Source: Mojavia pulchra JT2-VF2
GTDB lineage: Bacteria; Cyanobacteriota; Cyanobacteriia; Cyanobacteriales; Nostocaceae
Assembly: GCA_019359325.1 (NCBI GenBank)
Contig: JAHHHN010000007.1
Span: forward strand, 286,080 to 350,079
Length of the DNA: 64,000 nucleotides
Direction of reading: 5' to 3'
Position numbers and translations under genes: made by a program. This document shows positions 25,376-35,487 of this stretch, one piece after another. The notes beneath the pieces are model-generated. The model did no database searches. It was given only the letters and a program-made list of their open reading frames with translations, and was not told where the DNA came from. Each line of letters starts with the position of its first letter. Positions within the stretch are counted from its first letter, which is position 1.

Positions 25376-27679
25376 GTGCAAGAAGATTTTAGGCTAATTG
25401 TTGATTTAGTTTCAGTTCTCGCCGTCGCAGCCTGTGGCGGACTGTTAGCGGCGCTGTTACGACAACCTGTTTTGCTAGGTTACCTCATCGGCGGGATGAT
25501 TGTCGGGCCAGCTGGGCTGGGATTGATAAAAGAAGTTATTCAAGTAGAAACTCTGGCTCAGTTTGGGGTCGCCTTTTTGTTATTTGCCTTGGGAGTTGAG
25601 TTTTCTTTTGCGGAACTTAAGAAGGTAAAAGCGATCGCCCTTGGAGGAGGAGGGCTACAGATTGCCCTAACAATTCTGATCACAGTTGTGGTATGTGGAA
25701 TAACTGGAGCGTGGGGAGCCTTACCTGCTAAGGGCGTATTTTTGGGGTCAATTCTGTCTTTATCTTCAACAGCAGTTGTCCTCAAATGCTTAATGGAGCG
25801 TAACGAAACGGAAACACCTCATGGACAGGTGATGTTGGGCATTTTGGTAGTGCAGGACTTAGCACTAGGACTAATGTTAGCAGTCCTACCAGCCCTCCAT
25901 GAACCAGGTGAAGCTATTGGCATAGCAGTCGTGACAGCACTGGTAAGAATTGGTTTATTTGCTGCTGGTGCAGTAGTCGCAGGAATTTGGCTGATACCAC
26001 CTCTGTTAAGGCTCCTCGCCCGTACTGAAAGCCGAGAGTTATTTTTGTTAGGCGTTGTGACATTATGCTTGGGCATTGCTCTACTGACAGAGTATTTAGG
26101 GCTGTCAATTGAGATGGGGGCGTTTGTCGCCGGTTTGATGATTTCAGAGGTGGAATATGCCGATCAAACTCTCACTTATGTAGAGCCACTAAGAGATATT
26201 TTTGCCAGTTTATTTTTTGCCGCCATTGGGATGTTAATAGACCCAGTGTTTTTGTGGAAAAACCTGGAGTTAATTCTGGGGCTAGTAGCATTGGTGTTCG
26301 TAGGCAAGTTTTTGATTATTACACCTTTGGTAAAGCTATTCCGCTATCCATTGAAAACAGCCTTAATTGCTGGGTTAGGATTGGCTCAAATTGGGGAATT
26401 TTCTTTTGTGCTGGCCAGTGAAGGGCAAGCGCTGGGGTTGGTTTCTCGAACAGTGTATTTACTGATTTTAGGAACCACCGCAGTTACGCTCATGCTCACC
26501 CCGTTTGTGCTGCGGTTAGTACCATTGTTATTTAATTTGGCAGAATCCATGCCTTGGCTGAAACCGTATCTCGAAGATGTTCAGCCGCGCGATGTATCAG
26601 ATGATTTGCCATTGAAAGACCATGTGGTAGTCTGCGGCTACGGGCGAGTAGGTAAGAATTTAGTGAAATTGTTGCAACAACACCAGCTACCTGTAGTCGT
26701 AATCGACCAATCTGAAAGCAGAATTCAGAAGTTGCGTGAAGCTAAAGTGCCTTATGTATATGGTAATTGCATCAGTTTTCATGTTTTAGAAACTGCTGGA
26801 GTCAACCATGCTAAGGGAATGGCGATCGCACTTCCTGACCCCATGAGTACACGTCTTTGCCTAAAACGCGCTTTGGAATTGTGCCCAGAATTAGATTTGG
26901 TTGTTCGCGCTACCCAAGATAAAAATATAGAAGTGCTTTACCAACTGGGAGCCAGGGAAGTGGTGCAACCAGAATTTGAAGCCAGCTTAGAAATGGCGAC
27001 TCATTTATTAACAGGGTTAGGCTTGTCACCAGCTATAGTGCAACGAGAAATGCAGCAGATCCGCAAAGACCATTATTTACAATTGCGGCCAGAACGTTCT
27101 GCATCCGAAGTATCCCGTGATTTGCAACAAGCAACTCGTGATTTGAATCGCCGTTGGTATCCCCTACCATCTGGTTCGCCTCTGATTGGTATGAGCTTAG
27201 AAGAAGCAGATATGCGCTACTTAACAGGGGTGAGTTTAATGGCAATTCGCCGCGCTAACGGTGAAGAAGTCGACTTTCCCAACAATCAAACTCGAATAGA
27301 AGAGGGCGATCGCCTCCTAGTGGTGGGAGCAGATGAAGAACTAGCGGCTTTGGCCGAATTGGCTCTAGGTAGAGTAGCAGTTCCAGGCGAAAATAGCGCT
27401 TGTCAGTGGATCACAATTAATGCAGATACTCCAGTCTTGGGTAAAACCCTTGCAGATATAAATATTGGCGACCAATACGGAGTACAAGTGCAAGCAATCC
27501 GGCGGGATGGTAAGTTTATTCGCTCTCCTGAAGGACAAATGGACTTGCGAGCAGGAGACCAAGTTTTACTATGCGGTAGCCTACTGAGTCTGAATAAATT
27601 ACAATCTTTGTTTACTACAACCAGTGCATTGCCCTTTTCTATACCGATAGTAAAAGTTAGTGAGGCAGAAACTCTTTGA
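25376..27679 (+). CDS. Kef-type monovalent cation/proton antiporter with RCK domains
   Basis: The 767-residue protein begins with GTG (QEDFRLIVDLVSVLAVAACG). Residues 1-385 contain about a dozen membrane segments of the CPA2 family (LGYLIGGMIVGPAGLG, LSLSSTAVVLKCLMERN, ADQTLTYVEPLRDIFASLFF). Residues about 420-540 form a TrkA-N/RCK domain with nucleotide-binding loop VVVCGYGRVGKNLV. Two TrkA-C domains follow (near 600-670 and 680-750). Such proteins exchange K+ or Na+ for protons under nucleotide or redox control in the cytoplasmic membrane. It is a single gene; the previous 350 bp carry no other gene. Confidence 0.9.
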   Translation: MQEDFRLIVDLVSVLAVAACGGLLAALLRQPVLLGYLIGGMIVGPAGLGLIKEVIQVETLAQFGVAFLLFALGVEFSFAELKKVKAIALGGGGLQIALTILITVVVCGITGAWGALPAKGVFLGSILSLSSTAVVLKCLMERNETETPHGQVMLGILVVQDLALGLMLAVLPALHEPGEAIGIAVVTALVRIGLFAAGAVVAGIWLIPPLLRLLARTESRELFLLGVVTLCLGIALLTEYLGLSIEMGAFVAGLMISEVEYADQTLTYVEPLRDIFASLFFAAIGMLIDPVFLWKNLELILGLVALVFVGKFLIITPLVKLFRYPLKTALIAGLGLAQIGEFSFVLASEGQALGLVSRTVYLLILGTTAVTLMLTPFVLRLVPLLFNLAESMPWLKPYLEDVQPRDVSDDLPLKDHVVVCGYGRVGKNLVKLLQQHQLPVVVIDQSESRIQKLREAKVPYVYGNCISFHVLETAGVNHAKGMAIALPDPMSTRLCLKRALELCPELDLVVRATQDKNIEVLYQLGAREVVQPEFEASLEMATHLLTGLGLSPAIVQREMQQIRKDHYLQLRPERSASEVSRDLQQATRDLNRRWYPLPSGSPLIGMSLEEADMRYLTGVSLMAIRRANGEEVDFPNNQTRIEEGDRLLVVGADEELAALAELALGRVAVPGENSACQWITINADTPVLGKTLADINIGDQYGVQVQAIRRDGKFIRSPEGQMDLRAGDQVLLCGSLLSLNKLQSLFTTTSALPFSIPIVKVSEAETL

Positions 27680-27738
27680 AAGCTTCTACCTATAAATAAT
27701 TTGTGGAGTCACCAATAGTCAATGTCTCACGTTATGGA

Positions 27739-27963
27739 CTATTGACTAAAACTCTTCGGCTTGATGTAAGCGATCGCCTGTTTCCAAACTGTAGTTTGCT
27801 GGCTGTTTTCATCCATAATACACACACAGTATGGGTCTTGCCAGATCACCCTACCCGTTATTAGATCGCCAGTCACCAGTTTAAAATCTACCGCTGCTGT
27901 TTGTTTAATCAGGTTTTGCACTTGCCGAATACTAGGCAGTGAAGTATCGAATTCTGTAAGCAT
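27739..27963 (-). CDS. hfq: Hfq-like Sm-fold protein (cyanobacterial type)
   Basis: The 74-residue protein starts MLTEFDTSLPSIRQVQNLIK and contains an Sm1-like segment (VDFKLVTGDLITGRVIWQD) and an Sm2-like segment (TTVWKQAIAYIKP). Cyanobacterial Hfq is short and lacks the KH motif of the enterobacterial protein; in cyanobacteria it is tied to pili and motility rather than general sRNA pairing. The start at 27963 follows the family; an upstream Met at 27984 adds seven residues. It is divergent from dapF, the arrangement I recall in Anabaena PCC 7120, which supports the identification. Confidence 0.85.
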   Translation of the reverse strand: MLTEFDTSLPSIRQVQNLIKQTAAVDFKLVTGDLITGRVIWQDPYCVCIMDENSQQTTVWKQAIAYIKPKSFSQ

Positions 27964-28137
27964 TTTTGGTGATGATGTATGCATAAGGCAGAATGTTTTA
28001 ATTAAGGAGCTGGGGGCTAGAGACTGAGGACTAGGGATTTGGGACTGGAAAAAATCTTTCCTAGTTTTTTATCCTTAATCACGAATTCTTAATCTCTAAC
28101 AACAGTGACTAATCATTGATAATTCATCATTAAATAA

Positions 28138-28977
28138 ATGGCAATCGAATTTACTAAGTATCACGGTTTGGGGAATGACTTTATTCTCATTGACAATCGT
28201 TCCTCATCATTGCCTGCACTGACTCCAGAGCAAGCAGTTAAGTTGTGCGATCGCCACTTTGGTATTGGTGCAGATGGTGTAATTTTTGCTCTACCTGGAG
28301 AAAACGGTACTGACTATAGTATGCGGATTTTTAATTCTGATGGTTCAGAACCGGAAATGTGCGGTAATGGTATTCGCTGTTTAGCTGGTTTTTTGGCTGA
28401 TTTGGAGGGCGATTCTAGAAACAAAGACTCATATCGTATTCATACATTGGCTGGTGTGATTACTCCCCAACTCACATCCGATGGCCAAGTAAAGGTAGAT
28501 ATGGGTTTACCCAGACTACTTGCTGGAGAAATTCCTACCACCTTGGGTGCTGCTGATACAAAAGTGATTAATCAGCCTCTAGAAGTGGCGGAACAAATTT
28601 GGAATGTCACCTGTGTCAGCATGGGTAATCCCCACTGCATTACTTTTGTGGAAGATGTAGCCGCAATTCCCCTAGAAACCATCGGCCCCCAGTTTGAGCA
28701 TCACCCAGCTTTTCCTCAAAGAACAAATACCGAATTTATTCAAGTAGTGCGACGAGACTACTTAAAAATGCGAGTATGGGAAAGAGGCGCTGGTATTACC
28801 TTAGCCTGCGGTACTGGCGCTTGTGCTTCCTTAGTAGCTGGGGTGTTGACTGGAAAATGCGATCGCACCGCAACCGTAGAACTACCTGGTGGCCCTTTGC
28901 AAATTGAATGGTCAGAAATCGACCAACGAATTTACATGACTGGGCCGGCGGAGCGAGTTTTTACAGGGAAGCTATAG
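28138..28977 (+). CDS. dapF: Diaminopimelate epimerase
   Basis: The 279-residue cytoplasmic enzyme interconverts LL- and meso-diaminopimelate for lysine and peptidoglycan synthesis. The two catalytic cysteines lie in [14 protein letters not shown] and [31 protein letters not shown] at the N-terminus and [12 protein letters not shown] are family signatures. Length is typical. The ATG directly precedes AIEFTKYHG as in relatives. The upstream gap to hfq (174 bp) holds both promoters. Confidence 0.97.
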   Translation: MAIEFTKYHGLGNDFILIDNRSSSLPALTPEQAVKLCDRHFGIGADGVIFALPGENGTDYSMRIFNSDGSEPEMCGNGIRCLAGFLADLEGDSRNKDSYRIHTLAGVITPQLTSDGQVKVDMGLPRLLAGEIPTTLGAADTKVINQPLEVAEQIWNVTCVSMGNPHCITFVEDVAAIPLETIGPQFEHHPAFPQRTNTEFIQVVRRDYLKMRVWERGAGITLACGTGACASLVAGVLTGKCDRTATVELPGGPLQIEWSEIDQRIYMTGPAERVFTGKL

Positions 28978-29278
28978 TTTTCTTAATCGGCAGGTAAGCT
29001 ATTGCGCCTACAAGTTGCACAATTTAAATTCTAGGGAAAAACTTCAAACTCTCTCCTCTGCTCCCCTGCTCCCCGAAGTTTGCTTGGAGGGAAACCAACG
29101 CCACTTGCTCCACTTGGGGAAACCCCTGCGTACCCGTCAGTGGCTCCTCCTGGCAACTTCTCTTCCTGCCCCCCTGCGGTCTAAACTGCAAATTAGGTGT
29201 TTAATAGCTTATCTGGCCTGCCATGCCAAAAAACTGAATTTGGTAGGATATGAACAATGAGAATCACATCCTACCCCT
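28978..29278. other. Intergenic region with degenerate dispersed repeat
   Basis: About 300 bp without a supported gene. The part near 29085-29165 (CCCCTGCGTACCCGTCAGTGGC) is related to the 62-bp repeat family of 11697-11758. A short open frame across it is repeat-derived. Confidence 0.5.
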
Positions 29279-30064
29279 ATGCCCTCACCATTTCCGGGGA
29301 TGAATCCTTACCTTGAAAATCCTGAACTTTGGCCAGAAGTTCACAGTAGGTTGATTGTGGCTATCGCTGATGCACTAGCGCCCCATTTACGTCCAAAGTA
29401 TCGAGTGGCGATTGAGAAGCGGGTATATCAGGTAACTGATGAAAATTCTGTTCTAGTTGGTATCCCTGATGTGAGCGTGGGGCGATCGCTGACAAAGACA
29501 GAAACAGAATTATCTAACATTGCAGTTGCACGACCGCCAGTTAAGCCTGTTACAGTCAATGTTCCCATGCCAGAGGAGGTGCGGGAAGCATACTTAGAGG
29601 TAAGGGAAGTAGGAACAGGGGAAGTTGTCACAGTAATTGAGGTTCTCTCACCCAAAAATAAGCGCTCAGGAGAAGGACGAAACGCATACGAACGCAAGCG
29701 TCAACAGGTATTAGGTAGCGTGACTCATCTCGTGGAAATTGACTTACTACGAGGCGGAAAACCTATGCCTATTTTAGGTAATCAGATTCAGGCAAGTTAT
29801 CGCATTTTGGTGAGCCGCAGCAACTCTCGCCCTAAGGCCGAATTATACCCATTTAGTTGGCAAGAACCAATTCCATCCTTTCTATTACCACTGCGTAAGG
29901 GAGATATAGAGCCTTTATTAGATTTGCAAGTATTAATACATGGGGTATATGACCGGGCAGGTTTAGATTTGGCTATAGATTATACCTGTGAGCCTGTGCC
30001 GCCGTTGTCGGAAGCTGATGGTATTTGGGTGGATGCTTTATTGAGAGAGCAAGGGTTAAAGTAG
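29279..30064 (+). CDS. DUF4058 family protein
   Basis: The 261-residue protein starts MPSPFPGMNPYLENPELWPE, the hallmark N-terminus of DUF4058, which is abundant in cyanobacteria. The middle holds VIEVLSPKNKRSGEGRNAYERKR, with acidic and Lys residues that recall PD-(D/E)xK-like folds such as Uma2, though I cannot confirm nuclease activity. The C-terminus has LDLAIDYTCEPVPPLSEAD. No operon partner is visible. Function is unknown. Confidence 0.9.
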   Translation: MPSPFPGMNPYLENPELWPEVHSRLIVAIADALAPHLRPKYRVAIEKRVYQVTDENSVLVGIPDVSVGRSLTKTETELSNIAVARPPVKPVTVNVPMPEEVREAYLEVREVGTGEVVTVIEVLSPKNKRSGEGRNAYERKRQQVLGSVTHLVEIDLLRGGKPMPILGNQIQASYRILVSRSNSRPKAELYPFSWQEPIPSFLLPLRKGDIEPLLDLQVLIHGVYDRAGLDLAIDYTCEPVPPLSEADGIWVDALLREQGLK

Positions 30065-30135
30065 TTTTTTACAGTAAAATTAAAGATTAGCCTCACGCAG
30101 AGACGCGGAGGCGCGGAGCATGAGAGGATAAGAGT

Positions 30136-30789
30136 TTACAGCATTTTTAATTTTGAATTGCCTGTAAGGGCATTGAGGTAGTAGTGCCAGAGGATTCTGG
30201 TGGCGACTGCACGCCAGGGTTGCCAATGCTGGGCGATCGCTTCTATTTGTGTTGGTGTTGGACGTGTTGTTAATCCTTTGAGTTTTTGTAAAGCGATCGC
30301 TACCCCTAAATCGCCTTTGGGAAAGGCATCGGGGCGTTGTAGTGCCATGAGCATGTAAATATCAACTGTCCAGTCTCCAATGCCTTTGACACGCTTTAGT
30401 TCTGTTCTAATAGCAGCGTCGTCCATTTTCTCCAGCTTGGTTAGATCAAGTTGACCACTTATGATTGCATCAGCCAAACTACGACAATAAAGAATCTTTT
30501 GCCGACTAAATCCCAAAACTCTTAATTGAACATCGTCAAGTGTCAAGAAATTTTCTGGTGTCAGCGGTTCCACAACCCCACATAAACGGTTAAAAATAGC
30601 CTTTGCAGCCGCCAAAGAAACTTGCTGTTCCAAAATTATTTGCAGCAGTGTCGGAAAACCTGTTTCTCTTCGCCAGATGGGTGGAGGCCCCAATGTCTCT
30701 AAAATCCGAGCCAAATCACTATCAAGATTGGCAAGCACCATTAAAGCATGAGTAAAACTTTCTTGAGTCAATGATTGTGTTAATGTCAT
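30136..30789 (-). CDS. AlkA-like DNA-3-methyladenine glycosylase (HhH-GPD)
   Basis: The 217-residue protein has the helix-hairpin-helix motif LKRVKGIGDWTVDIYMLMAL and the catalytic Asp in FPKGDLGVAIALQKL. LLQIILEQQVSLAAAKAIFNRL matches the glycosylase core. It excises alkylated bases in base-excision repair. The N-terminal AlkA domain is absent, as in several bacterial short forms. It is transcribed away from the sensor kinases. The 357 bp upstream (30790-31147) contain no supported gene. Confidence 0.88.
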   Translation of the reverse strand: MTLTQSLTQESFTHALMVLANLDSDLARILETLGPPPIWRRETGFPTLLQIILEQQVSLAAAKAIFNRLCGVVEPLTPENFLTLDDVQLRVLGFSRQKILYCRSLADAIISGQLDLTKLEKMDDAAIRTELKRVKGIGDWTVDIYMLMALQRPDAFPKGDLGVAIALQKLKGLTTRPTPTQIEAIAQHWQPWRAVATRILWHYYLNALTGNSKLKML

Positions 30790-31147
30790 CTTTTTAAATA
30801 ATTGAAATTGTTAACTAGTTAAGTGTTCACCGTTTAAGGAGACAGGGAATCTTAAATTATGTCAAACGGCAATAATGTTAGTTATGATTTCCAAGTAAAA
30901 ATTTTTCTCCACTCGCATACTGCCTGTTTGTAGCAGCCTGAAAGTAAATAAGATTAGGAATTTTTGCAATCGTTTGGTAAATGGTTCACCCGATTGGGTG
31001 AATGCGATCGCAGCATCCAGAACTACTCTGAAAGAAGAGGTAGTTTTATATGTTGTCGGCGATAATTCCCTTAGCATAAAAACTGTCAAGATGGCAAAGA
31101 TCGCCTTAACTCATACATCAGTCGCTTGCGTAACAAAGGCATAAAGA

Positions 31148-33637
31148 GTGGATGAAACTGTAAAATCACTGCATAAACTAGATTTTCCACAAGGGACTAT
31201 GACTTTGTTGGAAAAAGTTGCTGCCATTCTACCGGGAATGATTTTTCAAGTCCTGCAACAGCAAGATGGTTCCCAGGAAGCTGTTTATATTAGTTCTGGC
31301 TGTCGAGAACTATATGAATTAGAACCAGAAGTTGTCAAGGCAGATTTTCAGGTACTACACAAACTGATTCATCCACAGGATGTGAAAACCTTAGCAGAAT
31401 CTGTTGCTATCTCTGCTGCGACTCTTACACCTTGGCGTTGGGAAGGTCGCATCATCACACCTAGTGGCAAACTCAAATGGATTCAAGCTGCTTCCCAACT
31501 GAAACGACAAGCGAACGGCGATCTGTTGTGGGAAGGCTTGATAATGGATATCACAGACCGCAAACAAGCAGAAGAACAATTGCGTAATAGCCAGATGCGC
31601 TATAAAGCAATTTTGGATGCTATCCCTGATTTGATGTTTCGTGTTAGCCGTGATGGTAAGTATCTTGACTTGAAAGGCGACGGAGCAAATATTGTCCTTT
31701 CAAAAGAAGAGATCATCGGTAAAAATATGCACGATGTCTTGCCAAGTGATGTTGCGGCTATTTGCCAAGAAGCGATCGCCAAAACTTTGGATTCTCAGAA
31801 TTTGCAAACTTGTGAATATCAGCTACCAACGCCTTTGGGAATGCGAAATTATGAAGCACGATTGGTAGTTAGCGGTGCAGATGAAGTCTTAACAATTGTC
31901 AGAGATATTACAGAGCGCAAACAAGCAGAAGCTAATCTGCAAAATCTGGCTCAAAAGTTTTCTAAAGCTTTTCGTTGTAGTCCTAATCCAATTACAATCA
32001 GCACTTTCCAAGAGGGACGTTATCTAGAAGTTAATGACAGTTTTGTTAAACTTTCCGGTTACGAGCCAGATGAGGCGATTGGACGGACTGCTTTTGAGCT
32101 AAATATGTGGGTAAATAAGTGCGATCGCATGAAATTGTTGGAGGAGTTGCGAACCACAGGATGCGTTAGTAACTTAGAAGTTGAATTTCGCACTAAGTCT
32201 GGGGAGATAATTACAGCACTAGTTTCAGCAGAAGTAATTGATTTAGATACTACTCCCTGCATACTGGCAGTAACTCACGACATTACAGCACGTAAGCAGG
32301 TAGAAGCACAATTACGCCTTTCAGCACAACGCGATCGCCTATTAACAGAAACCCTAGCGCGAATTCGCTCTTCACTTCATCTAGACCAAATTCTCCAAAC
32401 CACTGTGAGCGAAGTTAGGCAATTTTTGCAAGTAGACCGGGTTTTTATTGGTCTAAATGAGCCAAAGTTAGGAGCCGAAATTGTTGCTGAATCTGTAGTT
32501 TCCAACTATCCACCACTATTAGGTTGGACAACCCAAGATGAAAGCTATCTCCAAGAATTGAGAACTTTACTGACAACCAATCGTGTGCGTGTAGTGGAAG
32601 ATATTAACCAAATCACACTATCTCCCAAATTGAAAGCACACTATGAACAATTCCAGACAAGGGCTACCTTAGCTGTACCAATTATGCTAGGTGAGGAATT
32701 GTTTGGTGCATTAATTGCTAACCAATGTTCTGGGCCTCGTCATTGGCAGCCAATCGAAATTGATCTACTACAGCAAATGTCAGAACAACTGGCGATCGCA
32801 ATTCAGCAAGCACAAATTTATCAAGAACTGGCGACACTCAACACAAGTTTAGAACACCAGGTAGAAGAACGCACCGCACAACTACAACAAAAAATGCAGG
32901 AACTAGAAGAACTGCAACGGGTCAAAGATGTTGTGTTACACACTGTTGCCCACGATTTGCGAACTGCTGCTATGGGTAATTTGATGGTGTTAAAGAATTT
33001 ACTTAAAGGTCAAGGGTGCAGTAAAGAATCTGTACAATCTCTAATTTCAGTGCCTCGCTCTATAATTGAGCGCATGGTTCAAGGCAGCGATCGCCAATTA
33101 GGAATGATTAACTCATTACTAGAAATGCATTGCTGCGAAGGTAAAGGAATTGTCCTTCGTCGTGAACTGGTGCATTTTAGCACATTGCTGGAGTCGATCA
33201 TCAAAGACTTGCAGCCAATGCTCAATCAAAATCAAGCAACTCTCAAGACCTTGGTTCCTGAAGATTTACCTTTGGTGATGGCAGATCCAACTCGGTTACA
33301 CAAAGTTTTGGCAGATATATTTACTCATGGCTTATACAATAATCCACCAGGATTAAATTTTACTTTAAAAACCACAGTTGAAGCCGGAATGATTCGCACT
33401 GAAATCCAAGATAACGGTGTAGTAATCAGCAAACTAGAGTGCGATCGCCTCTTCGATTTATATGTCCGCGATCCCCAAGCTTCTTGTTCCACAAGTATTG
33501 CCTTAAAAATGTATCTGGTTCGGCAAATTATTCAAGCCCACGGTGGCGAAATTGGCGTTAGTAGCCACCACAAGCGCGGGTTAACTTTTTGGTTTACATT
33601 ACCTTTAGCAACTTCATCTACAACCGCTTGTCCATAA
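31148..33637 (+). CDS. PAS-PAS-PAS-GAF sensor histidine kinase with degenerate ATP site
   Basis: This 829-residue soluble protein starts with GTG. Three PAS/PAC units span about 15-140 (ends DITDRKQAEE), 145-260 and 265-385. A GAF domain covers 400-560 (FLQVDRVFIGLNE), followed by a coiled coil and a HisKA region with His602 in TVAHDLRTAAMG. The HATPase region has lost key residues when compared with its neighbour: the two N-box Asn are Asp723 and His727, G1 reads DNGVV, and the G2 glycines are replaced in STSIALKMY (782-789). It therefore probably cannot bind ATP normally. The next gene, 80 bases downstream, encodes a related kinase with intact motifs, so this protein may act as a partner or sensor subunit. 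Confidence 0.85.
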   Translation: MDETVKSLHKLDFPQGTMTLLEKVAAILPGMIFQVLQQQDGSQEAVYISSGCRELYELEPEVVKADFQVLHKLIHPQDVKTLAESVAISAATLTPWRWEGRIITPSGKLKWIQAASQLKRQANGDLLWEGLIMDITDRKQAEEQLRNSQMRYKAILDAIPDLMFRVSRDGKYLDLKGDGANIVLSKEEIIGKNMHDVLPSDVAAICQEAIAKTLDSQNLQTCEYQLPTPLGMRNYEARLVVSGADEVLTIVRDITERKQAEANLQNLAQKFSKAFRCSPNPITISTFQEGRYLEVNDSFVKLSGYEPDEAIGRTAFELNMWVNKCDRMKLLEELRTTGCVSNLEVEFRTKSGEIITALVSAEVIDLDTTPCILAVTHDITARKQVEAQLRLSAQRDRLLTETLARIRSSLHLDQILQTTVSEVRQFLQVDRVFIGLNEPKLGAEIVAESVVSNYPPLLGWTTQDESYLQELRTLLTTNRVRVVEDINQITLSPKLKAHYEQFQTRATLAVPIMLGEELFGALIANQCSGPRHWQPIEIDLLQQMSEQLAIAIQQAQIYQELATLNTSLEHQVEERTAQLQQKMQELEELQRVKDVVLHTVAHDLRTAAMGNLMVLKNLLKGQGCSKESVQSLISVPRSIIERMVQGSDRQLGMINSLLEMHCCEGKGIVLRRELVHFSTLLESIIKDLQPMLNQNQATLKTLVPEDLPLVMADPTRLHKVLADIFTHGLYNNPPGLNFTLKTTVEAGMIRTEIQDNGVVISKLECDRLFDLYVRDPQASCSTSIALKMYLVRQIIQAHGGEIGVSSHHKRGLTFWFTLPLATSSTTACP

Positions 33638-33717
33638 ATTACCATCAAAAGGCCAGGGTATTATGGCAGTCTGGAAATAGGAAACCCTTTGATGGTGGTA
33701 AAGTTGGTAATACGCTA

Positions 33718-35487
33718 ATGGCTACCTTATTGAGAACAGTGCAAAGGTGGTGTAAACAATCCTTTTCGGCATCAACAACAGATGAAACTACAGCCATTGC
33801 CAAAAGTTGGTGTCAAGATACAGAGTGGCTTGCTGCTAGACATCGCTTTTTGTGGCAGAGATTGCAACTATGGTTATTGCTGGCGCTAATTTGCTTGTTG
33901 TCCTTTACCTTACGCAACATTTACGACGTATTTTTCCCCCTTAAAGAGTTTGAAAAACTACCAGAGGCACTCAAAACTCAAGGGCTGTTCATCAATGTAG
34001 CGATGCTGCTGACTCTACTTGTATGTTTTGCCCTGCATAAAACTAAGTTCGGTCATCGTTATCCAGAACTGTTATTTTTAGGATCATCTTTATCAATTAG
34101 TTTGGGATCACAGTTTTTCGCTACACTCAAGGGTTTTGCCTTACCTGATACTCTCGGTTGGTCGTTGCTGTTTTTGAGTCAAGCGATATTCATCCCAGTT
34201 TGTTGGCATCTGCACTTTCTGACTCAGTTGGGTTTGCTAATTTACTATTTTGGAGTCAATACTGTATTTGGATTAAAAACACCGTTACCCGAACACCCCG
34301 AAATATATAATGTAACGTTTATCTTGTATGTGTTTTGGTTATGTGCCATATGTGACATTGGTGTTTATCTTTACGATCGCCTGCAACGCTCTGAGTTTTA
34401 CGCTCATAAAGAACTAGAGTCAGCCTACCAAAAACTCAAGGTTGCAGAAGCTAAATATCGCAGTATTTTTGAAAATGCCGTTGAAGGTATTTTCCAAAGC
34501 AGCCCTGATGGAAAGTACATTACGGCAAATCCTGCATTAGCAAATATCTATGGATATTCATCACCGGAAGAGGTAACAGCAAACTTCACAGATATTGCAC
34601 ATCAATTATATGTTGACCCCAGCCGTCGAGCAGAGTTTGTGCGCTTGATTGAAGAGTATGGCAGGATCTCAGAATTTGAATCCCAAATTTATCGCCGCGA
34701 TGGGAGTATTGTTTGGATTTCAGAAAAAGCATACGCAGTCCGTGATGAACAGGGAAAACTGCTTTATTACGAGGGAATTATTGAAGATATCACCAAGCGT
34801 AAGCAAGCTGAAGAAGCACTACGAGTGTTTTTTCATGCAGTTTCTCATGACTTACGTAACCCGGTACTTGGCACTTTAATGGTACTGAAGAATTTGCTTG
34901 CAAGTCCAGAAAGCAAAATCAGTATTTCACGTTCGATTTTAGAGCGGATGGTTCAAAGTAGCGATCGCCAGCTGAGTTTGATTAACTCATTAATGGAAGC
35001 TCATGCCAACGAGGTGCAAGGGGTTGTGTTGCAACGCCAACCAATAAAATTGCATACGATAGTGGAAGCCGCGATCGCAGATTTAGAGCCAATGCTAGCA
35101 GAAAATCAAGTAACCTTAACAAATTGGGTGACCGCAGATTTACTATTAGTAAATGCCGATCCAACGCAACTATGGCGAGTATTCTCTAACCTAATTGTCA
35201 ACGCTGTTAAACATAACGCCCCTGGTTTGCTGTTGACAATCAACGCTCATCTTGAGGAAGACAAGATTTATTGCACTGTCAGTGATAACGGTGTGGGTAT
35301 CAGTCAACAACAGAGTGAACGCCTTTTTGACCTTTACTTTCAAGCTAGTAACTCTCGCAATTCTGTGAGTTTGGGATTAGGACTGTATCTGTGTAAGCAA
35401 ATCATTCATGCTCACGGTGGTGAAATTGGTGTAAACAGTGCATTAGGAACAGGGGCAACATTTTGGTTTACATTACCAATTAGTTAA
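33718..35487 (+). CDS. Membrane-bound PAS sensor histidine kinase
   Basis: The 589-residue protein starts MATLLRTVQRWCKQ; an upstream frame overlapping the previous gene is not used. About six hydrophobic segments lie in residues 35-210 (LWLLLALICLLSFTL, LLIYYFGVNTVFGL). A PAS/PAC unit follows (YRSIFENAVEGIFQSSPDG to IEDITKRKQAEE). His377 lies in AVSHDLRNPVLG. The ATPase domain is intact: N-box Asn491/Asn495 in SNLIVNAVKHN, DNGVGIS, and SLGLGLYLCKQI. The C-terminal kinase core is paralogous to the preceding gene (shared VLKNLL, SILERMVQSSDRQLSLINSL). No response regulator gene is adjacent. Confidence 0.9.
   Translation: MATLLRTVQRWCKQSFSASTTDETTAIAKSWCQDTEWLAARHRFLWQRLQLWLLLALICLLSFTLRNIYDVFFPLKEFEKLPEALKTQGLFINVAMLLTLLVCFALHKTKFGHRYPELLFLGSSLSISLGSQFFATLKGFALPDTLGWSLLFLSQAIFIPVCWHLHFLTQLGLLIYYFGVNTVFGLKTPLPEHPEIYNVTFILYVFWLCAICDIGVYLYDRLQRSEFYAHKELESAYQKLKVAEAKYRSIFENAVEGIFQSSPDGKYITANPALANIYGYSSPEEVTANFTDIAHQLYVDPSRRAEFVRLIEEYGRISEFESQIYRRDGSIVWISEKAYAVRDEQGKLLYYEGIIEDITKRKQAEEALRVFFHAVSHDLRNPVLGTLMVLKNLLASPESKISISRSILERMVQSSDRQLSLINSLMEAHANEVQGVVLQRQPIKLHTIVEAAIADLEPMLAENQVTLTNWVTADLLLVNADPTQLWRVFSNLIVNAVKHNAPGLLLTINAHLEEDKIYCTVSDNGVGISQQQSERLFDLYFQASNSRNSVSLGLGLYLCKQIIHAHGGEIGVNSALGTGATFWFTLPIS

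Noticed and set aside
27716..27748. Inverted repeat TAGTCAAT/ATTGACTA between antiporter and hfq as terminator
   Set aside because: The stem is short, AT-rich, overlaps the hfq stop codon and has no proper T run; too weak to call.
29015..29260. 81-codon plus-strand frame after dapF
   Set aside because: It runs through a degenerate dispersed repeat, lacks a good ribosome-binding site and has no protein-like pattern.
30862..31089. 75-codon minus-strand frame upstream of the sensor kinase
   Set aside because: No family pattern, no credible ribosome-binding site, and it fills the expected promoter region.
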